Below, piece by piece: positions 24,347 to 32,407 of a stretch of DNA of 44,372 nt (position 1 is the stretch's first letter; each line of letters starts with the position of its first letter). Source of the stretch: Streptosporangiaceae bacterium (GTDB lineage: Bacteria; Actinomycetota; Actinomycetes; Streptosporangiales; Streptosporangiaceae); the NCBI GenBank assembly GCA_019245115.1, contig JAFARZ010000112.1, positions 1 through 44,372 of the forward strand, written 5' to 3'. The notes under the pieces were generated by a model that searched no databases, had not been told where the DNA came from, and saw nothing but the letters and a program-made list of their open reading frames with translations. A program made the translations under genes and the position numbers.

Positions 24347-26981
24347 GAGATGTCCCTTCGATCGGAAGGTGCACGCTGAAGCAGGTGCCCTTGGCCTGGC
24401 CCTGGCCCTGGGGCGTCTGGGGCTCGAGTTCGAGCCGGCCGCCGTGCGCGTGCACGATGCCTCGCGCTATCGACAGGCCCAGCCCGGCCCCCGCCGTGCC
24501 ACTGCGACTGCCTGGCGGCGCCATCCCGGTACCGTCGTCCTGCACGCTGATCACCACGTCGGCCTGACGCTGGACGGCGGCCACGTGCACGGTGGTGCCG
24601 GGCGGGTTATGGCCGAACGCGTTGTTCAGCAGGTTCACGAACACCTGCTCCATCCGGTCGTGGTCGGCCCACACGACGGGAATGTGCTCGTCGCAGACGG
24701 TGGTGACGCGCTTCGCCGCATCCGGCGGAAGGCAGGCGACAGCCGCGTCGATGACCAGCCGGATGTCACACCAGTCCTGCTGGAGCCGCATGATCCCGGA
24801 CTCGATCGCGGAGAAATCGAGCAGGTCGTCAACCAGTCGCCCGAGACGGGCGGATTCCGCGGCGATCCGGTCCAGGAAGCGCTGCTGCGAGTCGCCGTCC
24901 CAGGTCACGTCCTTCTGCATCAGGCTGGAGGCGTACCCCCTGATGGCGGTCAGCGGGGTGCGCAGCTCATGGCTGAGCCGGGACAGGAAGCCTCGCTGCA
25001 GCTCGCGCGACCTGCGCAGCGCGGCGGCCTCCTGGTGCGCGTGGGCGGCTTCTTCGCGCTCCAGGGCCAGCCGCAGCGAGTGCGCCGCGTCCTCCAGCAG
25101 CGTCGTCTCTTCGCGACCGGGGGGAGCCGTCGCCCCGGACCCCCGCGGCCAACCGGGGGGAGCCGTCCCCCCGGACCCCCGCGGCTTGGTAGGCGGCACG
25201 TGACGCCAGCTCGCGACCAGTACGGCGCGACCGCCAACGGCCATGAAGGCGACCGCGCGAGCCCGCTGCCTGCGGCTACTGCGCAACAGCCGGGCCACAC
25301 CGTCCAGGTTGGTGGTCTCCAGCGCGCTCTCCGCGATCGCCCGCAGGTTCGGGGTGGCGCCCGCCGGATCTGTCCCCGCCGCGCCCGCGTAGGCGCGCCA
25401 CCGGTGGACAGTGCCTTCACCGGCGCCCTGGGTGCCGCCCTCACCGGCGCCCTGGGTGCCGCCCTCGGCAGCGCCTGTCTCGGTCAGCAGCGCGACCTCT
25501 TCGGCTTGCAGGCCGCGTCGCAGCGACTGTAGGGCGATGACCAGGCCATCGGCGACCGGAACCGGGCCAGCCAGCGTCTCCAGCATCTCCCGTATCGTCT
25601 CCAGGACGCGGTTCCTGGTCGTCACCTGATCGAGCAGCCGCTCGCGTTCGATGGCGCCGCCGGCGTACCCGGCGTAGACCGTGACGAGATCCAGTTCGTC
25701 CCGCTGCGGCGTGCAGTGCTCGTCGCGGAACACGGTGATGACACCGGTCAGGCCGCTCAGGCCGCCCGGCCCCAGGACCGGCACCGACCAGGCGCTGGCC
25801 AGCTTCGCCTCCCGGGCCAGGTCCCGGAAGCTGCGCCAGGCTCGCATGTTGTCCGCGATGACCGGCCGCTCGTCGGCTGCCGCCATGCCTATCGGACCGC
25901 CCGCCGGGCCGAACGGCAGCTTGGCCCAGGGTTCGAGCTGTCCCGGGGCGAAGCCGAGGGAGGCGACGCACTGCAGGGTCCGGTCGCTGGCGCTGGCGCT
26001 GGTACTCGCGTCGACGCTGGCCAGGTGGATACACAGGCGTTCGGTGCCCAGCGCGGCGCCGAGCGCGGACAAGATCAGCGACAGGCTCGACGAAGGATCG
26101 GCGCTGACCAGCCTGTCGGTGAGGCCGTGCAGCCGGGTGAGCTGGCGGCGGGCGGAGGAGTCGACCTGCTGGCCGCTCAGCAACGCGACTATGTCGTCCG
26201 GATGGGTGTCGGCGGTGCGGAGATCGGCCACGATGCGGCCCTGCCGCAGCACCACCACGCGGTCCGCGAGCCGGAACATCTGATCGATGTCATGGCACGC
26301 CAGCAGGATTGTGGTGCCCTGCTCACGCAGGCCCATGATCAGGTCTTCGACCTGCCTGGACTCCTTGACGCCCAGTGCCGCCGTCGGCTCGTCCAGCGCG
26401 AGCAGCCGGGGCCTGCGGCCCATCGCGCGCGCCACCGCGACGAGCTGGCGCTGCCCGCCGGACAGGGTGCGGACGCTCTGCGTGGTGTCCCTCAGCGGGA
26501 TCTTCAGCTCGCCGAGCAGGCTCGCGGCCGCCTGGTGCAGCTTGGTCTCCGACCACAGCAGCCGCCGGGTCTCCCGGCCGAGCAGGATATTCGCGGCGAT
26601 GTCCAGGTTGTCGCACAGGGCCAGGTCCTGCCAGACGACCGCGATGCCGTGCTTGTCGGCCGCGCCGGGCTCCGCGTGCACCTTTCTGCCGGCGAGGTGG
26701 ATCTCACCGCCGGCCGGGGCCACGTCACCGGCGATGCAGCGCACCAGGGTGGTCTTCCCGGCGCCGTTCTCCCCGGCCAGCGCGACGACCTCGCCCGGAA
26801 GGACGGTGAGGTTGACGTCGCTCAGCGCCCGTACCGGTCCGAAGCGCGCGCTCAGGCCGGACACGGTCAGCAGCGGTGTCGCGCCCGCCGCCTCGGCGGT
26901 AAACGCACCGGCGGACGCGGAAGTGAGCCGTCTGGCGGGGACCTCGACGCGCAACGCGGTTTCGGCCAGGGAGCCGGTCAT
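24336..26981 (-). CDS. ABC ATPase - GAF - histidine kinase fusion
   Basis: An 881-residue cytosolic fusion. Residues 36-265 are a sugar-importer ABC ATPase with all motifs: Walker A GENGAGKT at 70-77, Q-loop Gln118 (VWQD), signature LSGGQ at 173-177, Walker B Asp197-Glu198 and switch His230. Residues 297-445 form a GAF-like domain; 465-595 a second, degenerate GAF-like region with inserted repeats (GGTQGAGE twice; a 12-residue PRGSG-TAPPG unit twice). A coiled segment (about 625-665) leads to HisKA with His671 in LSHELRTPLTAIRGYASSL, then HATPase: N box near 783-787, DDGTGM at 815-820, GAGLGLSIARGIVHAHGG at 831-848. No transmembrane segment is present. It is first in the five-gene operon, overlapping the regulator by 11 bp. 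I infer that the ABC half contacts the importer and passes its state to the kinase. Confidence 0.93.
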   Translation of the reverse strand: MTGSLAETALRVEVPARRLTSASAGAFTAEAAGATPLLTVSGLSARFGPVRALSDVNLTVLPGEVVALAGENGAGKTTLVRCIAGDVAPAGGEIHLAGRKVHAEPGAADKHGIAVVWQDLALCDNLDIAANILLGRETRRLLWSETKLHQAAASLLGELKIPLRDTTQSVRTLSGGQRQLVAVARAMGRRPRLLALDEPTAALGVKESRQVEDLIMGLREQGTTILLACHDIDQMFRLADRVVVLRQGRIVADLRTADTHPDDIVALLSGQQVDSSARRQLTRLHGLTDRLVSADPSSSLSLILSALGAALGTERLCIHLASVDASTSASASDRTLQCVASLGFAPGQLEPWAKLPFGPAGGPIGMAAADERPVIADNMRAWRSFRDLAREAKLASAWSVPVLGPGGLSGLTGVITVFRDEHCTPQRDELDLVTVYAGYAGGAIERERLLDQVTTRNRVLETIREMLETLAGPVPVADGLVIALQSLRRGLQAEEVALLTETGAAEGGTQGAGEGGTQGAGEGTVHRWRAYAGAAGTDPAGATPNLRAIAESALETTNLDGVARLLRSSRRQRARAVAFMAVGGRAVLVASWRHVPPTKPRGSGGTAPPGWPRGSGATAPPGREETTLLEDAAHSLRLALEREEAAHAHQEAAALRRSRELQRGFLSRLSHELRTPLTAIRGYASSLMQKDVTWDGDSQQRFLDRIAAESARLGRLVDDLLDFSAIESGIMRLQQDWCDIRLVIDAAVACLPPDAAKRVTTVCDEHIPVVWADHDRMEQVFVNLLNNAFGHNPPGTTVHVAAVQRQADVVISVQDDGTGMAPPGSRSGTAGAGLGLSIARGIVHAHGGRLELEPQTPQGQGQAKGTCFSVHLPIEGTSRDD
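25117..25174 (-). repeat. G-rich REP-like hairpin elements, copies 3 and 4 in tandem
   Basis: Two copies 36 bp apart. Stems are 25117-25125 with 25130-25138 (one mismatch) and 25153-25161 with 25166-25174 (perfect CCGGGGGGA/TCCCCCCGG, loop GCCG). In the kinase frame each unit adds twelve residues ending TAPPG, so the insertion kept the frame. Confidence 0.8.
25413..25472 (-). repeat. 24-bp in-frame tandem repeat in the kinase gene
   Basis: A 24-bp unit is repeated two and a half times and encodes GGTQGAGE repeats at about residues 506-523, between the halves of the second GAF-like region; probably a flexible linker. Confidence 0.75.
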
Positions 26982-27029
26982 TCCGTCATTGTGTGGCCTG
27001 AACGGGGCCTTTGGCCACTATTGATTAGG

Positions 27030-27353
27030 CTAGGGCACGCCCAGCAGCCGCAACAGGGCGGTGGTAGCCGCCGCGGCGAGCACGACCACTATGAACGGCG
27101 CCTTGCGCCACGCGAGCAAGCCGCCTACTCCGACGCCGATCGCCCGTGCGTAACCGCCGAACCCATGCCCCGAGGTCAGCGCCGTGACCGCCACCAGCGC
27201 GGCGAGCAGCACGACGGCCGCGACTTCCAGCAGCTTGGAAACCGGTGCCGGAACCCTGATCCGCGACCGCAGTGCCGGCCCGGACAGCCGGAAGGCGAAC
27301 GTGCCCGCGGCCAGCATGCCCAGGCCGCCGATCAGCATCGGAGTGTCCTTCAT
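27030..27353 (-). CDS. azlD: AzlD-like small permease subunit
   Basis: A 107-residue protein with four hydrophobic helices and the AzlD pattern (GGLGMLAAGTFAFRLSGPAL, LLEVAAVVLLAALVAVTAL, GVGGLLAWRKAPFIVVVLAAAATTALLR). With AzlC it forms a branched-chain amino acid or analogue exporter. Start ATG 27353 overlaps the azlC stop by 4 bp (ATGA). It ends 48 bp before the kinase start in the next operon. Confidence 0.88.
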   Translation of the reverse strand: MKDTPMLIGGLGMLAAGTFAFRLSGPALRSRIRVPAPVSKLLEVAAVVLLAALVAVTALTSGHGFGGYARAIGVGVGGLLAWRKAPFIVVVLAAAATTALLRLLGVP

Positions 27354-28036
27354 CCGCGCGACCATGCCCGTTGCGCCGCCGTGACGCTGACCCCGGCCAG
27401 CGCCAGGAGCACCGGAACCCCGGCGGGCAGGAATGGCGTCGTCGCCACCGCGATACCCGCCCCGCACAAGGCCGCCAGCAGCGTCTTCCGGTCGTGCAGC
27501 GCCGGGAAGATCAACGCCAGGATCACCGCCGGAAACACCGAGTCCAGCCCGAGCGCGCTGGTGTCCCGCACCACGCTGGCGAGGAGCCCGCCGAGCACGG
27601 CGCCCCCTGGCCACGCCACCAGCACGCCGAGCCCGCACGCCCAGTAGGCGGCCCGCCGCCGCTCCAGGTCGGGCCGGGCCAGCGCGAAGACCACTGACTC
27701 GTCGTTCATCAGGTGCGTGCCCAGCAGCCGCCGCCAGCCCCGGCCCAGCACCCCGTCCGGCAGCGCGAGCCCGTAGGGCAGGTGCCGGGCATTGACCAGC
27801 AGCCCGGCCAGCGCCGCCGCGATCGGACTGCCGCCGGCCGCGACCACCCCGATGAACAGCAGTTCGGACGACCCGGCGATGACCAGCAGGCTCGCCGCGG
27901 CGGGGAGCCACAGCGGGAACCCCGACGCGACCGCGGCCGCGCCGTACGACAGCCCGAACAGCCAGACGGCGAGACAGGCCAGGGCGATGTCACGGTCCAG
28001 CGCTCCCCGCTGTAGTGTTCGCTGTATCGAACGCAC
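27350..28036 (-). CDS. azlC: AzlC family branched-chain amino acid permease
   Basis: A 228-residue AzlC membrane protein: DIALACLAVWLFGLSYGAAAVASGFPLW, SSELLFIGVV, NARHLPYGLALP, THLMNDESVVFA and a C-terminal helix run. AzlCD exports branched-chain amino acids or toxic analogues. GTG 28036 is preferred: it begins the family N-terminus and lies right after a good promoter (TTGTTC at 28070-28065, 17-bp spacer, TAATAG at 28047-28042), implying a leaderless transcript; GTG 28042 is possible. An operator-like GAACGTTC lies inside the promoter spacer. Divergent from the XRE-cupin regulator, as is usual for azlCD. Confidence 0.88.
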   Translation of the reverse strand: MRSIQRTLQRGALDRDIALACLAVWLFGLSYGAAAVASGFPLWLPAAASLLVIAGSSELLFIGVVAAGGSPIAAALAGLLVNARHLPYGLALPDGVLGRGWRRLLGTHLMNDESVVFALARPDLERRRAAYWACGLGVLVAWPGGAVLGGLLASVVRDTSALGLDSVFPAVILALIFPALHDRKTLLAALCGAGIAVATTPFLPAGVPVLLALAGVSVTAAQRAWSRG

Positions 28037-28041
28037 GACCA

Positions 28042-28091
28042 CTATTATGAACGTTCGCCATAAAGAACAAAAGGCTATTATTACGAACGTC
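28042..28091. promoter_or_regulatory. Divergent azlC/xre promoter with paired operators
   Basis: The azlC promoter (minus strand) has -35 TTGTTC and -10 TAATAG. Two copies of TTAYGAACGT (28045-28054 and 28081-28090, 36 bp apart) flank the centre; the first is part of a perfect GAACGTTC palindrome between -35 and -10 of azlC, the second follows a TATTAT (28076-28081) that could be the -10 of the regulator gene. This fits binding by the XRE protein to both promoters. Confidence 0.5.
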
Positions 28092-28122
28092 TGTGGTTCC
28101 ACCTCAGGGAGACCCGCTCCGG

Positions 28123-28677
28123 ATGCAGCCGCAAGCCCCGCAGGAAGTCATCGCGGCCGCGCTACGACGCGAACGCCACCGGTCGGGGTTGTCCCTCACC
28201 GAAGTCGCCCGCCGGGCCGGCATCGCCAAGTCGACGCTGTCGCAGCTGGAGTCCGGCGCCGGGAACCCGAGCATCGAGACGCTGTGGGCCATCTGCGTCG
28301 CCCTCGACGCCCCGTTCTCCCGGCTGCTGGATCCTCCGCGTCCGCGGACCGAGGTGATACGGGCCGGTGAGGGGCCGACGGTCGCCGCGGTGCGGGCCGA
28401 CTATCAGGCCACGCTGCTCGCCGCCTGTCCGCCCAGCGCGCGGCGCGACGTGTACCGGATAACGGCCGAACCGGGGCCCGGACGGCTGTCCGACCCGCAC
28501 ATGCCGGGGGTGGTGGAACATGTCGTGCTGAGCGCGGGCCGGGCCCTGGTCGGCATCGCCGAGTCGCCCACCGAACTCGCTCCCGGCGACTACATCCGCT
28601 ATCCGGCCGACGTCCCGCACCTGTTCCAGGCCCTGGAAGGCGGAACTCATGCGGTCCTACTGAACGAGTACGGCTAG
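28123..28677 (+). CDS. XRE-family regulator with cupin domain
   Basis: A 184-residue protein: HTH_3 domain at about 8-62 (LRRERHRSGLSLTEVARRAGIAKSTLSQLESGAGNPSIETLWAIC) and a C-terminal cupin sensor at about 100-180 (HMPGVVEHVVLSAGRALVG, LAPGDYIRYPADVPHLFQAL). This is the regulator normally found beside azlCD, where the cupin senses an amino-acid-like ligand. ATG 28123 was chosen at the conserved N-terminus; GTG 28093 is an alternative close to the inferred transcript start. Confidence 0.87.
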   Translation: MQPQAPQEVIAAALRRERHRSGLSLTEVARRAGIAKSTLSQLESGAGNPSIETLWAICVALDAPFSRLLDPPRPRTEVIRAGEGPTVAAVRADYQATLLAACPPSARRDVYRITAEPGPGRLSDPHMPGVVEHVVLSAGRALVGIAESPTELAPGDYIRYPADVPHLFQALEGGTHAVLLNEYG

Positions 28678-28763
28678 AGTGGCGGTCAAGTAATCCCGGG
28701 TATCACAGCGGCTGGATGTCCGCGCGGCGGGCCGCTCAGATTACCGCGGTAAATCGGGGTCCT

Positions 28764-28803
28764 GTGGTGACTTTTGTGGACTATGGTGCACAAAAGTCAC
28801 CAC
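28764..28803 (+). terminator. Strong hairpin after the XRE gene
   Basis: GTGGTGACTTTTGTG (28764-28778) and its perfect complement (28789-28803) flank a 10-nt loop, about 85 bp after the regulator's stop. No T-run follows. Confidence 0.5.
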
Positions 28804-28923
28804 GAGGCCCGGATCAACCACGAAAACCTGCCCAGCGAATCCGGCGAAAGGGACAGAAGCTGCACAGCCAGCGGGGTCCAAGCCCCACTACTTGACTGGC
28901 GCTCTAGACCGGGCTGCGCACGA

Positions 28924-28975
28924 AGATTGTTGGGGGATTGCGGCCGCTATAGCGGCCGCAATCCCCCAACAATCT
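28924..28975 (-). terminator. Perfect 52-bp palindrome after adnB-like gene
   Basis: Every one of the 26 positions of the left arm pairs with the right arm, with no spacer; the centre is GCTA|TAGC flanked by GCGGCC. It starts six bases beyond the helicase-nuclease stop. As RNA it would form a stem of about 24 bp, so termination or 3'-end protection is the simplest role. Confidence 0.6.
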
Positions 28976-28981
28976 GGTCGG

Positions 28982-31900
28982 TTACTCCTCGACGGGAACG
29001 CGCTCGATCAGCTCCACCAGACCGGCCTCGTCGAGCAGGTCGGCCGGGCGCACCGTGCTGTCATGGGCGACGTAGTAGAAGGCGGCTCGCACCGATCCGA
29101 CGGGAACGCCGGTCAGCTTCGCCCAGGCGAGGCGATAGATGGCGAGCTGGACGGCGACGGCCTGCCGTTCCCCGGCCGACCGCGGCGGCCGGCCGGTCTT
29201 CCAGTCGACCACGTCGTACTGCTGGCCAGGCTCTGAGCCGGTCCGGAACACGGCGTCGATCCGGCCCCGCACCAGCCGCCCCGCGACCAGCGTCTCGAAC
29301 GGCACCTCGACCGCCGCCGGCCATCGATCCGCCCACTCGCTGCGGTCGAACCGCGTGCGCAGCCCGGCCAGCTCCGCGTCCGGCGGCACGCCGAGCTCGT
29401 CGTCCTCGTCTTCGCCGAGCCCGCCGCCGAACAGATCTTCGTCGTCGATCAGCCGCTGCTGCCCGTACCGCTCTTCCAGCCACCGGTGGAAGGCGGTGCC
29501 CCGCCTTGCCTGCCGGGCCGGCGGCCCCGGCATCGGCCGGCGCACGTGCCGGGCCAGCTCGGCCGGATCGCGCGCCAGCGACACCAGCGACGAAACCGAG
29601 AGCCGGGACGGCAGCGCGACCCGGATCGCCCCGTCACCGGCCAGCCGCGCCGCCCGCTCCGCGAGCAGCAGGTCCGCGTCCCGCTGCCACGCCGCGACCA
29701 GCGCCCGGTCCGCCGCGGTCAGCCCGTCCGCCGGCAGCCCGTCCGCCGGCAGCCCGTCCGCCGACGTCTCGCCCGCCGGTTGCTCCGGGGCCGCGCTGGC
29801 GGAGACCATGGCGGCTGCCTCCCGGACCGCTTCGTAGTAGCGCCCGGCGGGCGTCGACGGCCAGTCCGCGGCGTCGACGATGGCCAGCAGCGGGTTCTCC
29901 GTGTCTTCCGGCGGTTCCTCCGCCCACTCCGCGACGCGTGCCGAGCCAGACGAGCGCACCTCGGTCAGGAACGGCGACGGGCCCAGCCGGCTGGTGCTGC
30001 CCTCGGCCCACCAGTATCCCGAACATCCCAGCCAGAAGGCTGCCCTGGTCGCGGCCACGTACATCAGCCGGCGTTCCTCGGCGAGATCCCGGGCCGCGCA
30101 CGCTTCTGCGAACGCCTCCAGCGACTCGCCATCCAGCCCGCGCAGCGCTGGCAGATCACCCGAGTCACCCCGGAGCGGGAAGGGTATCAGCCTAGCGTTG
30201 TCGGTCCACCGCGTCGATACGCGCGGCCGCGCCGGAAACACCTGGGACCGCTCCCCCATCGACAGCCCGGGCACGAACACGGCCGGCCACTGCAGCCCCT
30301 TCGCCGCGTGCACGGTGAGGAGCTTGACCGAGTCGGACTCCCCGACCCGCCCGGTCTCCAGCCCGAATTCCTCTTGCTGTGCCGCGGTCAGGTAGGCCAG
30401 GAACGCGCCGAGCGTTGGCTCGGCTCCCTCTCCGGTGAACGCTGCGGCCACGTCGATGAACGCGTCGAGGTCAGCGCGCGCCGCGACCGGATCGGCGCCC
30501 GGCCGCGCCGCCACTTCGATGTCGAGCCCGAGCACGCGCTCCGCCTCCGCCGCCAGATCGGCGAGCGGGCGTCCGACATGCGCCCGGAGCCGCCGGAGTT
30601 CCGCGGCCAGCGCCTGCATCCGCGCGTACCCAGGAGCTGAGTACGGATCCGCGTCGCCCAGGTCATCGAGGGCTTCCACCAGGCTGCCGCTCTCGGCAGT
30701 CAGGTCGGTGACCGCCTCGGCCAGCGCATCGGTATTCGGGTCGTCGGCTGGCTCCGGCCGCGGGGCAGTCTCGCCGCGGACCAGTTCTCGCGCCCGCCGC
30801 CCCAGTGCCACCAGGTCCCGCGGCCCGATCCGCCAGCGCGGACCGGTGAGCAGCCGGGCCAGCGCGTCAGACGCGCCCGCGTCGTGCAGGACCCGTAGCG
30901 TCGCCACGACATCCTGCACCTCGGGCACGGCCAGGAGCCCGCCGAGGCCCACCACCTCGACCGGTATCCCCCGGCCTTCGATGGCATGCCGCAACGGCAC
31001 GAACTGCGACCGCTTGCGGCACAGCACCGCGATATCGGATGGCCGGACGCCGAGCGCCCGCTGATCATGCCACTGCAACCCGTCCGGCGCGCAACCGGCC
31101 TCTCCGGCCAACAAGGCCGCGATCTGCCCCGCCACCCATTCCGCCTCGTCACCTACCGTTTCGAGCAACGCGCAGGTCACCGTGCCGCGTTCGGCACGGT
31201 CGGGCGCCGACACGAGCCGCGGTACGCCGGGTGCCTCGCTTCGGAGGTCCTCCTGCAGAACCGCGGCCGCGTCCAGCACCCGTCCCGAGTTCCGGAAGCT
31301 CGTCGACAGCGCCAGCACCGGGGCCGGTTCTCCCGACGCCAGCGCGAAGTCGCTCCGGAACCGGCGCAGGTTCCCGGCGCTGGCCCCGCGCCACCCGTAG
31401 ATCGACTGGCACGGGTCGCCGACCGCCGTCACCGGATGACCGCCGCCGAACAGCGCGCGGAGCAGGACGAGCTGCGCATGGCTCGTATCCTGGTACTCAT
31501 CCAGCAGCACCACCTGATACCGGCCGCGCTCCCCCGCCCCGACCTCGCGGTGCCGCGCCGCGATTCGTGCCGCCAGCGCCACCTGGTCGCCGTGATCGAG
31601 CACCTCGCGGCTCCGCTTGGCCGCCGCGTAACGATCGACGAGTGGCAGCAGCTGCTCCCGCGCACGCTGTGTCACTATTATCTTACGAACGGACTGTGGT
31701 ACCCGCCCCGGCAACGCTGCCAGCTGCGCATCCAGCCACGTCCCCACGCCGTGCACCGCGGCGGTATCCCGCAGGTGCTCGGACAGGTCCCCAGCCAGCT
31801 CCAGCACCGCCGCGGTCACCGTCTGCGGCGTCCAGATGATCTCGTCCATCGGGCCGTCATAGGCCGCCACGATCCCCGCCGCCAGCTGCCATGAAAGCGC

Positions 31901-32308
31901 GGGCGTGATCAGCCGCATGGACGGCTCGAGTCCCTCGCGGAGCGCGTTGTCGCTGAGCAGGCGTCCCGCATACGCGTGATACGTGCTGATGACCGGGTCG
32001 CCGTCGAGTTCTGTCACGCCATCGAGTCCGGCCCGCCGCAGCCGATCCAGCCGGGAGCGGACGCGGTCGGCGAGCTCGGCCGCCGCCTTGCGGGTGAACG
32101 TGAGGCCGAGTACCCGGTCCGGGCGGATCATCCCGTTGGCGACCAGCCACACCAGCCGTGCGGCCATCGTCTCGCTCTTACCCGACCCGGCGCCAGCGAT
32201 CACCGCCAGCGGCTCCAGGGGCGCCGAGATGACCGCGGCCTGTTCTGGCGTCGGCTCCGGCAGCCGCAGCAACCGCGCTAGCTGGCCTGGTCCCACCCTG
32301 CCTGCCAT
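28982..32308 (-). CDS. adnB: AdnB-like UvrD helicase - RecB nuclease
   Basis: An 1108-residue helicase-nuclease. Helicase motifs: Walker A GAGSGKSE at 39-46, TFTRKAAAELADR, VVLLDEYQDTSHAQ, AVGDPCQSIYGWRGA, TVHAAKGLQW and EERRLMYVAATRA. The C-terminal PD-(D/E)XK nuclease has GRIDAVF, the DWK triad VVDWKTG (Asp1035) and QLAIYRLAW. Length and order match mycobacterial AdnB, the second subunit of the AdnAB end-resection motor-nuclease. The expected partner gene lies upstream at 34889, but two plus-strand genes intervene. A 15-bp tandem repeat (GLPAD units, about 29728-29773) sits between helicase and nuclease domains. A perfect palindrome follows the stop. Confidence 0.88.
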   Translation of the reverse strand: MAGRVGPGQLARLLRLPEPTPEQAAVISAPLEPLAVIAGAGSGKSETMAARLVWLVANGMIRPDRVLGLTFTRKAAAELADRVRSRLDRLRRAGLDGVTELDGDPVISTYHAYAGRLLSDNALREGLEPSMRLITPALSWQLAAGIVAAYDGPMDEIIWTPQTVTAAVLELAGDLSEHLRDTAAVHGVGTWLDAQLAALPGRVPQSVRKIIVTQRAREQLLPLVDRYAAAKRSREVLDHGDQVALAARIAARHREVGAGERGRYQVVLLDEYQDTSHAQLVLLRALFGGGHPVTAVGDPCQSIYGWRGASAGNLRRFRSDFALASGEPAPVLALSTSFRNSGRVLDAAAVLQEDLRSEAPGVPRLVSAPDRAERGTVTCALLETVGDEAEWVAGQIAALLAGEAGCAPDGLQWHDQRALGVRPSDIAVLCRKRSQFVPLRHAIEGRGIPVEVVGLGGLLAVPEVQDVVATLRVLHDAGASDALARLLTGPRWRIGPRDLVALGRRARELVRGETAPRPEPADDPNTDALAEAVTDLTAESGSLVEALDDLGDADPYSAPGYARMQALAAELRRLRAHVGRPLADLAAEAERVLGLDIEVAARPGADPVAARADLDAFIDVAAAFTGEGAEPTLGAFLAYLTAAQQEEFGLETGRVGESDSVKLLTVHAAKGLQWPAVFVPGLSMGERSQVFPARPRVSTRWTDNARLIPFPLRGDSGDLPALRGLDGESLEAFAEACAARDLAEERRLMYVAATRAAFWLGCSGYWWAEGSTSRLGPSPFLTEVRSSGSARVAEWAEEPPEDTENPLLAIVDAADWPSTPAGRYYEAVREAAAMVSASAAPEQPAGETSADGLPADGLPADGLTAADRALVAAWQRDADLLLAERAARLAGDGAIRVALPSRLSVSSLVSLARDPAELARHVRRPMPGPPARQARRGTAFHRWLEERYGQQRLIDDEDLFGGGLGEDEDDELGVPPDAELAGLRTRFDRSEWADRWPAAVEVPFETLVAGRLVRGRIDAVFRTGSEPGQQYDVVDWKTGRPPRSAGERQAVAVQLAIYRLAWAKLTGVPVGSVRAAFYYVAHDSTVRPADLLDEAGLVELIERVPVEE

Positions 32309-32407
32309 TCCAGCATTTCATCAGAGTTCACGTCGTTACCGCAGGAAGACACTCGCTAAGTTGCCAGCTCAGCACCGAAAATGACTTTCGGTGGAAGGAT
32401 GTGCGTC

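Larger units (their letters stand above)
28678..28981. other. Intergenic region between convergent xre and adnB-like genes
   Basis: No gene is seen. It holds a 15-bp-arm hairpin (28764-28803) and a perfect 52-bp palindrome (28924-28975), probably terminators of the two converging genes. Confidence 0.7.

Noticed and set aside
28678..28981. tRNA or other structured RNA gene in the intergenic region
   Set aside because: No cloverleaf with TTCGA-type T-loop or acceptor pairing could be traced; the inverted repeats are simple long hairpins. No tRNA or rRNA was recognised elsewhere in the window.
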